This document shows, one piece after another, positions 1 through 10,639 of a stretch of 64,000 bases of DNA (positions within the stretch are counted from its first letter, which is position 1; the number at the start of each line of letters is the position of its first letter). The stretch comes from Aselliscus stoliczkanus (Eukaryota > Chordata > Mammalia > Chiroptera > Hipposideridae): contig CM066728.1 of assembly GCA_033961575.1 (NCBI GenBank), forward strand, positions 181,279,678 through 181,343,677. Reading direction: 5' to 3'. The translations under genes and the position numbers were made by a program. Under the pieces are notes generated by a model. It was not told the DNA's origin, searched no databases, and saw only the letters and a program-made list of their open reading frames with translations.

Positions 1-92
1 AAGAGACTCACACCTGTGACTTTTCTGGTACACAAATCCTTGCTTTTTTCTTCACTGTTTTCCCATTTAAACATGCATCCCTAATTACAATT

Positions 93-122
93 TTAGGGAT
101 GTAATTACAATTACATCCCTAA
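93..122. repeat. Perfect 12-bp inverted repeat (hairpin)
   Basis: ttagggatgtaa at 93-104 is the exact reverse complement of ttacatccctaa at 111-122, with a 6-base loop. A further copy of catccctaatt lies just upstream at 76-86, so the arm could pair two ways. No gene or transposon end is evident here. It may be a remnant of a small inverted-repeat element or chance in AT-rich DNA. Confidence 0.6.
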
Positions 123-129
123 TTTAGTT

Positions 130-290
130 TTGTTTATGCATATATAGAATCATACAACATGTGTTATTTTAGGTCTAGCTTCCTTTATTCAACCTATTTT
201 TGAGCAATTCATCCACATTGCTGTGAAGGTCTGAGTTTGTTCATTCTCTTACTGTTTGTTATTCCATTGTATGAAAGGGTTCAACTCATG
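130..290 (-). mobile_element. Old L1 3'-end fragment
   Basis: The order 'atagaatcatacaacatgtg', then 'ttgagcaattcatccac', then 'ttattccattgtatgaa' is the reverse complement of the late ORF2/3' region of old mammalian L1 elements. It is diverged and truncated on both sides, with no open frame. Confidence 0.55.
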
Positions 291-454
291 ACATTGTTAT
301 TATTAGAAGTGGAAGTCAGATTGAGTTTCTTGACCTTTTCATCAGCAAGAGGTAATTTAGACATAGATATAGACATAGATACAGCTATAGATGAGATATA
401 CAAATACCATACAATGTGGTATATATAAAGCTATGCTTTAAAAGAGCATACCCA

Positions 455-823
455 GAGCCGGCTGAGTGGCGTGTTGGTTAAGAGATGGCTTGGGACGCCA
501 GTGGCCCTGGTTCGGATCCCACATATGAGGGCCAGTAACACTGCCCTCTACAGCTAACAACTGCTCCACCTGGAGCTGGGCTGCTGTGAGTCCCCGGGAT
601 GGCATAGCTGCAGCCCCTGCTGCAGTAGGCTGCCATAGGCTACAGTGAGTGGCCGGCAGCCAGCGTGAACGTCCGGAAGTCGGTGTGAGCTGCCAGGGGC
701 CGTTGTGAGCCACCATCCAGAGGCCGGCGATGGATCTGCCTCACCCAAGAAGAGCGCAATGATGATATCAACATGGGCCAGTGAAGCAATGTCCCCCAAA
801 ACTAGACTGAAAAACAAACACAA

Positions 824-872
<49 letters not shown>
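455..872 (+). mobile_element. Long tRNA-headed SINE (A-type) with TSD
   Basis: The head has A-box-like 'ggctgagtggcgtgttggtt' and B-box-like 'ggttcggatcc', the marks of an internal RNA polymerase III promoter. A body of about 250 bp follows with repeated 'gtgagctgcc/gtgagtggcc' motifs and 'aacatgggccagtgaagcaa', then an (AAAT)n tail. Near-identical 15-bp TSDs flank it: aaaagagcataccca at 440-454 and aaaagagtacaccca at 873-887 (13 of 15 match). The same body recurs at 40554-41036 and 59960-60345. It is a nonautonomous retroposon, presumably moved by L1. Confidence 0.85.

Positions 873-874
<2 letters not shown>
822..874 (+). repeat. (AAAT)n microsatellite, SINE tail
   Basis: About thirteen uninterrupted aaat/ataa units form the 3' tail of the preceding SINE. 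Expanded A-rich tails of this kind are typical seeds of polymorphic tetranucleotide repeats. Confidence 0.95.
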
Positions 875-1044
875 AAGAGTACACCCAACAAACAAGTTGC
901 ATTTATCAAATAACAATTTCATGGATTTATGTTAATTAAAAAAATATACATATATACCTGCTGCTCAGAGCCTCTGAGTAGGCTGAGTTGATAAGTGCTC
1001 TCTCCTTGGACACTGAAGGTTACAGAGCCCAGGAGAGCATGGAG

Positions 1045-1255
1045 CAATGTTGATGAGTATGAGCTTTGGAGTTAGGCTGCCTGGGTTAGACCACTGCCCC
1101 TTCTGTTTATTATCTGAGTGCTTCCGAGCTACTTACTTACCCTTCCTGAACCTTGGTTTTCTTGTCTACAAAGTGGGGTTTTTACTAATACTTACCCCAT
1201 AGGACCACTGAATTAATTTAAAAAGATGACATCTGAGAAGCACTTGGTGAATATT
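1045..1255 (+). mobile_element. MIR SINE
   Basis: The order 'gagctttggagttaggctgcctgggtt', 'cttcctgaaccttggttttc', 'caaagtgggg...actaatacttacc', 'aagcacttggtga' follows the mammal-wide MIR consensus from its tRNA-related B box through the CORE domain. It is old and diverged. Confidence 0.8.
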
Positions 1256-1259
1256 GGTC

Positions 1260-2007
1260 ACTTGCCATGTGCCAGGCATGCCACTAAGAGCTTCTAAAGG
1301 CTTTCTGTGTAATTAATCCACTTAATCCTCCTTTATTTAGAGATGCATAAAGGAAATATGAGAAATGCAAAAGTGTGAAAGATAAAAGCAACTTGGGGTC
1401 TGGATTTCTAAGGTCAAATGAGTTCTCTATCCCAATTCTTCTGAGTATTTTAAAATAGCACAGAATAACCTCTAAAAGTGAGCCTCGGAAGTTATTTAGA
1501 GACATACTTGTGAGGGATGCTATTTTTCAATGTCTTTACTTTTCTAATGAAGTGAGTCATAAATAAAATTGTCCCTTTCTCCTGTTGTTTTCTTTGAACA
1601 AAGAAGGTTTATGCTGGCAGATTTACACTAGGTTAAGAGCTTCCTTATCTTATTTTGGAAAGCCATGCATCATAGGTCTAGAGGAATATATAAATGAAGA
1701 AATGACTCTCAAATGAGAGATAAGATAACATGAGAAAAGGTCTTACTTATAACAATAATGACAGTTAACATTTATTAGTTGCTCATGTTTGCACAGTAAC
1801 ACTAAGCACCAAAGTAAGTATATGTGATAAAATCATGTTTTGAGATAATAACCTTTGTTTTTCTCTAGATGTCCCCCTTTCCTTTCACTTCATTTAATTA
1901 TAAAGTCTAAGCAGAAGGAGAAATGGGGCCAGGGGTTACCTCAACAGTAAGCAGTGTAATCCCACATGTCCTTTCCCTCACTCTTAAACAATGTTATTAC
2001 ATAGGAA
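1260..2007. other. Unassigned stretch
   Basis: About 750 bases of AT-rich sequence. There is a weak MIR/L2-like hint at 1270-1340 ('taatccacttaatcctcc'). I see no convincing exon, RNA gene or bounded repeat. Confidence 0.5.
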
Positions 2008-2335
2008 TATAGAACTGCATCCAACACTTTAGTCATTAGCCACACGTGCTACTGAGTACTTGAAATGTGACTAGTCTGACTGAATTGAAATGAGCTATGA
2101 ATGTAAAATACACACCAATGACTTAGTACAAAACAATTAATTTAAAATGTCTCATTAGATATTGATGTTGAAATGATAACATTTTGGATACACTAACTTA
2201 AAATAAAATGCATTATGAATATTAAATTAATGTGTTTCTTTTACATTTAGAAGTATGGTTTCTAGAAAATTTTAAATTACATATACAATTTGTATGGTAT
2301 TTCTATCAATGGTACTAGTCTAGAACCTGGGACAA
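2008..2335 (+). mobile_element. Ancient nonautonomous DNA-transposon fossil
   Basis: 'agccacacgtgctactgagtacttgaaatgtgactagt' continuing to 'aaaatacacaccaatgacttagta', 'gttgaaatgataacattttgg' and 'tttctagaaaattttaaatt' follows a widespread mammalian element I associate with the hAT-Charlie group. I cannot name the subfamily securely, and no target duplication is visible. Confidence 0.55.
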
Positions 2336-2469
2336 CTCAGTAAAGGACTCAGGTCAAGTTTCAAAATAGCCAACTGGGGCTGGAATTTAAAAACAAATTA
2401 AATTATTAAAATAATGTCCTATTTCTTACATGCCTGATTTGAAGGTGGATAGTCAGAACTGATGCTTTT

Positions 2470-2590
2470 GTCTGACCTCATTTAATCCTCACGACAATCC
2501 TAAGAAAATATTGTTCCCATTTTAAAGCTGAAGAAACTAAAACTTGGAAAACTTGGTGGACTAAACGAAAGTCACACAGCCAGGTGCTGG
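2470..2590 (-). mobile_element. MIR SINE, antisense
   Basis: 'ctcatttaatcctcacgaca', 'ttgttcccattttaaagctgaagaaact' and 'gaaagtcacacagccagg' are the reverse complement of the MIR CORE and 5' part. Confidence 0.75.
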
Positions 2591-3084
2591 ACCAAACCTA
2601 AGAAGCCTTCCTCCAGAGCACTTTTTAAATGCCATACACTACTACTTCCCTGGAGTATAATGGCTGCAGTAAAATGGCTACTAAAATCAGTACATTTGCA
2701 ATCTCTGATGTACATTTTCTTCTTCAAAAAACAGAAAAAATCTAAAAAGGCTAACTTCTCCAAGATGGTCCAGTGCATGTCCCTACCTCTGAAAAGACAC
2801 AAGAAGATTCAAATTCCGAATTTAAAAAGGTGCCTAGGTGCTTTTGATTTCCATTTTCAGAGTACAGAAAATAACCTACAAGCAATTATACTATATATTT
2901 CTTATGCTTGTATAGTTTCCCACAACTTCCACATAAATGATTTACTTAACGGTAACTGGGAACTGGGGAAGGTTGAGTGACCTGCACAGGGTCTAACAAC
3001 TCACAAAGCTCAGGAGTCTACAGCTAACCCTCTTGCCGCTGCACCATGTTATATTCTACAAGGCTCCCTGTAGGAAAGTAGCAA
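2591..3084. other. Unassigned stretch
   Basis: A mirrored pair of short open frames overlaps 2572-2980 on both strands but shows no recognisable domain. A weak antisense MIR-like phrase lies near 2960-3050 ('ttgagtgacctgcacagggt'). Confidence 0.5.
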
Positions 3085-3610
3085 AAATCATTTATTCACT
3101 CATTTATTCATTCACTAACTTGTAATTGAGAGTCACTATTTTTAAAAACTCATTAAGTATTAGAGATACTGTGATGACTAAAAGTTGGTTACTGCCCTTA
3201 AAGAGGACATTTTAATGGAGAAGAGGGACTTAAAATAATGATAATTTAATACACTCATGTGATAGCAGAGGGAGAAAGTAATATGAGTCCTTGCCTGAAA
3301 GTGAAGAAGGGAAGATAGAAGACAATCACAGAGATGAACACTTAGGCCAAGATTTGAGTGAATAAAAGTTTTTGAAGTGGATAAAAATAGGAGGTTCCAA
3401 GTAGAGGGGACAGTTTGCATGAAGCTACAGGGTCTTGGGGGAGAATAGCTAGTCATGCTATAGAGCTGGTGCAGGGAAGGTCATGCCAGAAAGTGACAAG
3501 ATGTGCTTTTGGAAATATGAGCAGAAGCTAGATTATTCAAAGGAGTTTGCACCATACCCTCAGGTAAAGTGCCTGGAAATTTAGTGGAGGGTTTGGGGAA
3601 AGAGTGATAA
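3085..3610 (+). mobile_element. Ancient LINE-like dispersed repeat (uncertain)
   Basis: 'atttattcactcatttattc' followed by 'ttagagatactgtgatgact', 'gttactgcccttaaagagga' and later 'gaaagtgacaagatgtg' has the layout of an old mammalian repeat whose relatives also appear at about 17340-17800, 33210-33340 and 61385-61690. I associate it with L2/CR1-type material but cannot assign a family. Confidence 0.35.
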
Positions 3611-3708
3611 ATAAAAATCACTCCAAAGGGAAAGAAGTCTCAATAATGATTACAGAGAGAAATGGTTGGAGCAAAAGGATAAATTTAAGAAGTTACTGAG
3701 AAAGAGGG

Positions 3709-3710
<2 letters not shown>

Positions 3711-3762
<52 letters not shown>
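3711..3762 (+). repeat. (GA)26 microsatellite
   Basis: Uninterrupted GA dinucleotides preceded by a short G run. Its length and purity suggest it is probably polymorphic. Confidence 0.95.
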
Positions 3763-3766
<4 letters not shown>

Positions 3767-3870
3767 CAGGCACTGAACTGAGAGAGGAGCCATGAGGGAG
3801 AAGGAGAGCAGATGGATTTCAGAGATATTTGAAAGCAGAGTGCACAGGATGTGGTGCCTGATGAGGTGCT

Positions 3871-4260
3871 TGTGATTATTAATTTTATGTGTCAACTTGA
3901 CTGGGCCATGGGGTGTCCAGATAATGGTTAAATATTATTTTATTTCTGAGTGTGTCTGTGAGGGTGTTCTAAATAAGATTAGTCAGTTGAAAGTAGTAGC
4001 CTGAGTAAAGCAGTCTGTGGGCAATATCCAATCTACTGAGGGTCTGAATAGAAGAAAAAGTGGAGTGAGGGTTCCCTATCTTTGCCTGACTGTCTTTAGG
4101 CTGGCACTTCGGTCTTTTGTACTCAGACTGAAACTATACCACTAACTGCTGGGTGCTGGGTCCCCTGCTTCCAACTACAGGTCATGGGACTTCTCTGCCT
4201 CCATAATTGGATAAGCCAAGCCATTTCTTTATTCATTCTCTCTCTCTCTCTCTCTCTTTC

Positions 4261-4314
<54 letters not shown>

Positions 4315-4357
4315 TCTTCTATTGGATCTGTTTCTCTGGAGAATCCTGACTAATACA
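3871..4357 (+). mobile_element. Old ERVL/MaLR-type LTR
   Basis: It begins 'tgtgattattaattttatgt' and ends 'gaatcctgactaatac(a)', so it keeps the TG...CA ends of an LTR. Inner phrases 'caacttgactgggccatggg', 'tctgtgagggtgttct', 'gaatagaagaaaaag' and 'ggacttctctgcctccataa' match a common mammalian LTR family that I place near ERVL/MaLR without a firm name. The CT/CA microsatellite near its 3' end is typical of copies of this repeat. Confidence 0.6.
4236..4311 (+). repeat. Compound (CT)n / (CA)n microsatellite
   Basis: (TC)10 at about 4237-4257 is followed after 'tttccat' by (AC)24 at 4264-4311. It sits inside the LTR described at 3871-4357. Confidence 0.95.
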
Positions 4358-6810
4358 AATGCTAGTGGAAAGGAAGAGGTAGAAGGCATTGATGACTCCC
4401 AAGTTAATGGTTTCGGCACTTAGAAATGTTGACCAATATCAGGGATGCAAAGCAAAAGAAATTACTTTCCAATTTTCAGATGATGATATAGATTTTCCAT
4501 TTCCCCCCTTTTTTACCAAGCACAAATTCACCAAAGCTACAGTTATTACAAACTCACATGCATGTGTATTTAGTTCTCTTTCTCCAAGGGTTTGGCTCCT
4601 GCTGTATACTTTTCCTCACTATGTTGAGTTGATAGGACTAAATAACTGAAAGGACTTAAGTGTTGGTATAAGTAGCATGTTAACTCTACCAAATGACTGA
4701 GAGAAAAAAAGAAACTATAAAATCCTGGATAGGTTGATATCAGTAAGAATGAGTATGTACAGAGGCTGGGCAAAAGGAGAATCTTATGAAATTTTATCAC
4801 TTCCCAATTATGCTGAGACTATTGTGGCCTTCCAGATGTACTGTGGTAGACAAGATTAGGGATTTTGTCTAATTGACAACCTCCAAATCCCATTTTTCAG
4901 TTGTGTACTTGACTCCCTTTTAAAGCTCAAATGCTGAAGTCTTGAAAAAAAAAAAATTCCATAAGTACTTGAAAGAAGTGGCTACTTATGCTGCTGATAG
5001 GAGCTTGGTCAGCGCTTCACTTTTAGAAGCAAGTAAGGTCATTTGTGGATTTTCCTTTTCTCTTTTTCTCTCCTGCCAATGGTTTCCTTTAATGTTATCA
5101 TCCCTTTGATGATTTCTCTGCTTGATAGAGACTCCAAAGAAGGTCAACAAAGAAAATGAGTTGCTCAAAATGCTTCTCAGCTGACTTTAAAAAGATTTGT
5201 AGGGCAGCAAATTGTCCCCAGCAACCATACAAAAGTTTCAAGCATGCTAAGGACCCAGGAATATTTTCACTACATGAACTACAATATTCACCAGCTCTTT
5301 CTGGCTTAATACTGTTCGGTAGGATGGGATTTGTGCAAGTGAGAACATGTAACCTGAATAAACAGACCAAGTGAAGAAACTCAATTTCTTTACAGTATGC
5401 CCTAATTTCTGTTAGGAGCTATATCTCTGAGCCACTAGAGATGGCACATGAAGTTAAAAAGGGTTTGTGAACTTTTAATAGCTGTGGAACTGGTCTTCAA
5501 TCAAAATCTTATACTGAAGTTCAATAGCATAAGTCTATTACAAGTTGAAAGCTGGAATAGGTCCCATATTCAAACCCCTTTAAACACATTAATGGAACTA
5601 TTAGGGCTCAATAGAGGAAGTTTGATAACCACTAATTGAGACAATGTGTAGAGTTCATTATGTATATCAGAAAATCATTCTTTGATAATAATGGTTGATA
5701 TTTTGAAGCACTTTTATTCTGGGTATGGTGCAAAATACAAATATTTTGTATTCATTAAATAATCAGTTGTTATTTCTTCATGGAAGAAAGCATAGTTGAT
5801 CGCTATTACCATGTGTTCAGTTGGTAAAATCTATTAAAATTATTATAGATTGTGATTATGATTTTGATGGATTAACATCTTATGAAATTCATTTGGAGGT
5901 ATCCATTTTTGGTAATATGACAGAAAAAGATCCTGAAATCCTCCAGGTACAAAACATCTAGTGATATGGGGGATGAGAATACATACACAGAGACAAATGT
6001 TCACACACAAACACACACTTTTAAATCAATGGAAGAGAATGGAAGAAGATTAAGAATCATCTGAGGCTCAGAACAAACCACTGAAACTGCCACATGCCCA
6101 AAGTTCTCCTATGAGCTCTGTGAACGAGAGCTTCCACACAAGGAAATTGGTGTGAAAAGGAGGACTGTGATCTATGCCATGGGTTGTGCAAAGTAGATAG
6201 CTTTCGTTTTACCCACATAAAGCCAAGCACAGGAAGGCTTGTACTTGCATACAAAAGTCAATTGTTAAATTTTCAGGACTTTTGTGAGCTGGTTGACTTC
6301 ACATGGGTGGCTTAAAATAAACTATGGCAAGAATATTTATACCACAGAAATTCACATAGGCTATAAATCAGGGCCTCTCTTTTTCTTCCAGTCATGTGCA
6401 AAACATTTACTAGTACATCACTGGCTACTTTATAATAGAAAGCATAACTTAAACTAAATAAAAATCTCCACAGAAAAGACAAATAGCAGAGAGAAATGTC
6501 TGTCTTATTCTAAGCTCTGGATAGAGGTGAAAAACAAAACAAAACAATAAAACCTCCTCTGAGATTTCAAGATCACCTCTGGCTGTCCTGAATGCATCCA
6601 TTTTTCATGGTTCAAAAAAACCTCTCTAATGCAAAAATTTTAAGTAAAAATTTAGTGTTAAATTTTAAGTTAAAATCTAGAGCTGGATGAGGGGAGATAT
6701 AAAATAAACCTAGAATGTCTTGTGTCAAAAAGCAAGGAAGTGATCAAAGAATAATGAGGACACATCAAGATGACAGAGAACCAGTTTGAAAGGAGCTCCT
6801 GGTCAAACCT
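4358..6810. other. Unassigned AT-rich stretch
   Basis: About 2.4 kb with no recognised repeat and no convincing exon. Open frames are short, under 100 codons, and overlap one another on both strands. A small CA-rich patch lies at 6001-6017. Confidence 0.5.
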
Positions 6811-6814
6811 GGGA

Positions 6815-7117
6815 CAATTTGTGCCATATTAATACAATGAGATATTACTCAGAAATAGCAATGAATGAACTATGATACCTGTAACAATATAGATGAATCT
6901 CAAATATATCATGCTTAATGAGACACTAAGACTGTATACCATACAATTCCACTTAAATAAAGTATTAGAAAAAGGAAAACTATAGTAACAGAAGCACATC
7001 AGTTGTTGCCAGTGGTCAGTACTGAGGGGCAGTAAATTGACTCCAAATGGGCACTGGGGAACTTTTAAGGATGATGGAATTGGTTTGTATTATGATTGTC
7101 ATGGTGGCTTCCTCAGT
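6815..7117 (+). mobile_element. Old L1 3' end
   Basis: 'gatattactcagaaatagcaatgaatgaac', 'atagatgaatctcaaata', 'accatacaattccactta', 'cagttgttgccagtggtcag' and 'gcactggggaacttttaa' follow the late ORF2/3'UTR of an old L1. A SINE interrupts it at 7135. Confidence 0.75.
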
Positions 7118-7134
7118 AAAGCTAATGAAAAGAA

Positions 7135-7322
7135 GGGCTGGCCCAGTGGCGCGGGAGTTGAGCGCTGGCTTCCGAAGCCAGCGGCCCCGATTCGGGTCCC
7201 ATATATGAGAGCCAGACAAAAACAAAAAAAAAAGGACAGCAACTTGTCTGTTCCCCTCCCCCGATTCCCCAAATGCTGTTCTCCTCCCCCAATTCTCCAA
7301 TAAAATCTTTAAGGAAAAAAAA
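7135..7322 (+). mobile_element. Short-headed SINE joined to shared tail, with TSD
   Basis: The head is 'gggctggcccagtggcgcgg' with B box 'gattcgggtcc'. It ends after 'catatatgagagccagacaa' and is joined directly to the C-rich tail 'ccaattctccaataaaatct'. Identical 17-bp TSDs aaagctaatgaaaagaa lie at 7118-7134 and 7323-7339. The same head without tail is at 20218, 27575 and 31476; the same tail on other heads is at 9929, 40554 and 59960. Confidence 0.9.
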
Positions 7323-7498
7323 AAAGCTAATGAAAAGAAAAAAAAGGGAGGGGAAGCTGGTGTCACTATATCAACACCAAAAAAAGTGTACTTTAAAGCA
7401 AGATGCAATGCTAGAAAGAAAAACAGGACATTTCACTATGACAAAAGAATCAATCTGCCAGGGAAATGTTAGAATTCTAAAATAGTATGCTTCAATAA

Positions 7499-7513
7499 TA
7501 ATAATATATATAT

Positions 7514-7559
<46 letters not shown>

Positions 7560-7560
7560 T
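7499..7560 (+). repeat. (TA)n(CA)n microsatellite
   Basis: AT-rich tract, pure TA at 7517-7544, then (CA)8 to 7560. It abuts the mariner MITE at 7566. Confidence 0.9.
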
Positions 7561-7565
7561 ATATA

Positions 7566-7783
7566 CAGATTGTGCCAAAAAAAGTATACACATTTTAAGA
7601 AAGGAAAAAACTGTATTAAAATTATGCTGATGGTAACCACTTTGAGCACCTCACATTTGACTAATTGCAGAAGTCAAACGTGACTTGTATTCATCTTCTG
7701 TTATCAGTATATATTGAGTATTACAATTCTAATACGGTTTTTTTCTTTCTTAAAATATGTATACATTTTCTTGGCACCCTCTG
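7566..7783 (-). mobile_element. Tc1/mariner-type MITE, copy 1
   Basis: The left end 'cagattgtgccaaaaaaag' and the reverse complement of the right end 'cagagggtgccaagaaaatg' form terminal inverted repeats of about 30 bp, and TA lies on each side (7564-7565, 7784-7785). It is 218 bp with no coding capacity. Reverse-complemented, its interior matches the copy at 33499-33724 ('caatatat.ctgataaca', 'tttgacttctgcaatta'). Confidence 0.75.
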
Positions 7784-7801
7784 TATGTATATACACATAT
7801 A

Positions 7802-7802
<1 letters not shown>

Positions 7803-7859
<57 letters not shown>
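7803..7859 (+). repeat. (GT)8(AT)20 microsatellite
   Basis: GT at 7803-7818 runs into pure AT to 7859. With 7499-7560 it brackets the MITE on both sides. Confidence 0.95.
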
Positions 7860-7861
<2 letters not shown>

Positions 7862-7994
7862 AAAATTCTGAGAACCAGGAGAAATAGATAATTCCACAAT
7901 CATAATGAGAGTCATTAATATCTTTTCCAATAACTATTAGAACAAATACACTTTCCACAAAAACTTGGTAAAGTAGCAAAACAGTTGGCAACAA

Positions 7995-8204
7995 ACTTGA
8001 TCTCACTGATACCCAACCACTGCAGAGTACACATTCTTTTCATGTGCATATGGGATATTAATCAAAATTAATCATATTCTGGGTCAAAGGGAATTTCTCA
8101 ATATTTTAGATAACTGAACTCATTTACAGGATGTTCTCTGAATACAGTGGAAATAAACTAGGAAAAATGTTGAGAAAAGATAACTAGAAAATTCCCAAAT
8201 ACTT
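7995..8204 (+). mobile_element. Old L1 ORF2 fragment (endonuclease region)
   Basis: 'aaccactgcagagtacacat', 'tcatgtgcatatgggatatt', 'aatcatattctgggtcaa' and 'ggatgttctctgaatacagt' match the L1 ORF2 endonuclease/linker region in the forward sense. It is broken by an LTR insertion after 'cccaaatacttg' and resumes at about 9014. Confidence 0.75.
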
Positions 8205-9013
8205 GTGTAATAAAATAAAGAGCATATCTTTATTGGTTGGTTCCTGGTTCATGGTACAGAGAGAGCTTCAAAAACCCTTGGAATCTTCTGATAGGATTTT
8301 CATAATGAATCACTTTGACTATAGCTGACTTTATGCTAGTGAGATGACTCCTGGTGAGCCATTAAATAATGGTGAGAGAGCAGTTCATGGCAGAGAACCA
8401 AGTACCTGACTAGAGGATTAGAATTTTCAGGCCCATCCCCCTACCTCCAGGTTGTGGAGGGGGCTAGGGATTGAGTTCAATCTTGTGGCCAGTGATTTAA
8501 TCCATATGACTGTATAATGAAAACTTGATTAAAAACTCTGAGCACAAGGCTTGAAGGAGTTACCTGGTTGATGAATATATTTATGTACCTAGAGGGTGGT
8601 TGCACCCTAACTCCATGGGACAAAAGCTCCTGTGTTGGGGACCCTTCCAGTCTTGATCTACGTACATTTTCATTTGGCTATTCATTTGTATCCTTTATAA
8701 TAAAACGATAATTGTAAGTATAGTGTTTTCATGAGTTCTATGAGTTGTTCTAGCAAATTATCAAATCTGAGGGTATTGTGGGAAGCCCTGAAATTGTAGC
8801 CATCCAGGAAGAAGTGTAAGTAGATTGGGGACATCAAGGACTTTCAGCTGGTGTCTGAAATGGGGCAGTCTTGTGGGACCAAGCCCTTAACTTGTGTGGT
8901 CTGTGGTAACTGTGTAGTTCATGTCAGAATTGTAGAGAATTGTAGAACACCAAGATGGTGTCAGGGAAGTGAGGTCAGAAAGTAACTTGGAAGTTTAGAA
9001 ATATATCTCAATA
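8205..9013 (+). mobile_element. Old ERVL-type solo LTR inside L1
   Basis: 'cttgtggccagtgatttaat', 'tttataataaaacgataatt' (polyadenylation signal near 8697), 'tctagcaaattatcaaatct', 'tggggcagtcttgtgggacc' and a duplicated 'gaattgtagagaattgtaga' identify a mammalian class III LTR, possibly MER21-like. L1 text stops before it and continues after it ('ttggcttaaacaacaac'), so it inserted into the L1. Exact ends and target duplication are eroded. Confidence 0.6.
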
Positions 9014-9382
9014 ATCCTTGGCTTAAACAACAACAACACTGTGTTTCAAAGTATTGGAAAATATTTTAAACAAAATTATAATGAAGACAGTATATCAAAA
9101 TTTAGGATGCAGCCAAGTAATGGTTAGAGGTAAATTGATAGACAAATACTTATGAAAATAGAAGAAAGGTTGAAAATTATCTAAATTTTCATCTCAGGAA
9201 GCTAGGAAAGAATAGCAACTCGAAACCAAAATTGTAGAAAGAAATAAGTAGTAAAGATTATAGGAAAAAAATCAAAGAAATAGGAAAGAAAAGCATATTA
9301 TAGAAAAAAATTTAAAGCCAAAAGTTGGAAAGATTAATAAAATTGATAAAATCTACCAGGACTGATCATGAAAAAAGAAGGG

Positions 9383-9440
<58 letters not shown>

Positions 9441-9745
9441 ACAAATTAACAAAAGAAAAATAAATAAGTGATTTCACTATAGCTCCTACAGAAATAAAAA
9501 CAAAACACAAAAAATGGGCATTATATACATGATACCAAAGCATTTGACATAGTAAATGAAATGAGAAATTCCCAGAAAAATACAACTTATCAAAACTCTC
9601 ACAAGAAGAATCAGAAATCTGAATACTCCAGTATCTAATAAAGAAACTGAACACACAATTTAAACCTTATCACAAAGAAAACTCCAGGACAAATCATATT
9701 CAAATCTTCCAAACATTTAAAATATAATTAATATTGGGAAATAAA

Positions 9746-9750
<5 letters not shown>
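9014..9750 (+). mobile_element. Old L1 ORF2 fragment, continuation
   Basis: Diverged L1 ORF2 text: 'gaaataagtagtaaagatta', 'aaaagttggaaagattaata', 'aattgataaaatctaccagg', then 'aaagaaactgaacacacaat' and 'aagaaaactccaggacaaat', the last from the reverse-transcriptase region. It is interrupted by a GA microsatellite. Many stops in all frames. Confidence 0.75.
9385..9437 (+). repeat. (GA)26 microsatellite
   Basis: Pure GA repeat after a short G run, grown at the 'aaaagaagggggg' position of the L1 ORF2 fragment. It resembles the GA tract at 3711. Confidence 0.95.

Positions 9751-9786
<36 letters not shown>
9750..9786 (+). repeat. (TA)n microsatellite
   Basis: Uninterrupted TA of about 37 bases in the L1-derived AT-rich region. 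Confidence 0.95.
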
Positions 9787-9792
<6 letters not shown>

Positions 9793-10620
9793 TCTCATAG
9801 AAATTCTTCCAGAAAACAGGCGGAAAAGGAATTCTTCCTAATTTTCTGAAGACATGATGATTAAGCATAATGAAGAATCCTGGATGGGACCTTGGGGCAA
9901 GACAATAGGTAAAAGGTAAGGAAATCTGGGGTCGACCGAGCGGCTCAGTTGGTTAAGACTTGGCTTAAGTGCATGCTCTGAGCAACAGGGCTGCCGGTTC
10001 TATTCCCACATGGGCCAGTGGACGCTGCGTCCGAGCTGAGCTGTCACTTAGCTGCCAACAGGTGGTAGGATGACTCAGCTGGTGTAACAACAAGATTGCC
10101 TGTTCATAAGACTGAACTCAGCGCGTTGAGCTGAACTGCTGCCCGGATGGCTCAGTGGATAGGGCTTGTGCTCTTAACAACAAGGCTGCTGGTTCAACTC
10201 CCGGGATGGGATGGTGGCTATGTCCACCCGCAACTAAGATTGAACACAGCACCTTGAGCTAGAGGCCAGCAGCTGCCAATGGAAAGCCAGATGGTGACTG
10301 GCGCCCTCCACAGCGAAGACTAAAGAACAACTTGGCTGGTCCCCCACCCCCAATTCCCCAACACTGTTCCCGTACCCCAATTCCTCAATAAAATCTTTAA
10401 AAAAAAAAAAAGTAAGGAAATCTGAATAAACTATGGACTTTATTTAATAATGTTATATCAGTGTTGGTTCATTGATTGTAGCAAATGTACCATACTAATG
10501 TAAGATGTTAATAATAGGAAAAACTGTGTGAGGAGGTATATGGCATCTCTCTGTACTATCGTTTCAATTTTCCTGCAAATCTAAAACTTCTAAAAAATAA
10601 AGTCTATTAAAAATCTTAAG
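9787..10620 (+). mobile_element. Old L1 3' end, split by a SINE
   Basis: 'gaatcctggatgggacct', then after the SINE 'ctgaataaactatggacttt', 'gtgttggttcattgattgta', 'gtaccatactaatgtaagat', 'tctctgtactatcgtttcaa' and 'ctaaaacttctaaaaaata' is the 3'UTR of an old L1. The SINE at 9929-10411 divides it. Confidence 0.75.
9929..10411 (+). mobile_element. Trimeric tRNA-type SINE with TSD
   Basis: Three successive tRNA-like units are visible: 'cggctcagttggttaaga' with 'ccggttctattcccacatgg'; 'gatgactcagctggtgtaac' with 'gattgcctgttca'; and 'ggatggctcagtggataggg' with 'ctgctggttcaactccc'. A linker ('gactggcgccctccacagcg') and the shared tail 'caattcctcaataaaatctt' plus poly-A follow. The 13-bp TSDs gtaaggaaatctg at 9916-9928 and 10412-10424 are identical. 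The same architecture is seen antisense at 30342-30846 and 36541-37032. Confidence 0.9.
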
Positions 10621-10639
10621 GGAAATGAAAAACACTGTG

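Noticed and set aside
455..560. Possible tRNA genes at the 'ggctgagtggc...ggttcggatcc' motifs
   Set aside because: All such motifs continue into SINE bodies with A-rich tails and target duplications, so they are tRNA-derived retroposons.
3711..4311. Regularly repeated sequence as a CRISPR-like array
   Set aside because: These are simple GA, CT and CA microsatellites without unique spacers, in mammalian DNA.
7665..8006. Open frames rich in Ile-Tyr and His-Thr repeats around 7.4-8.0 kb
   Set aside because: They are translations of TA and GT/CA microsatellites.
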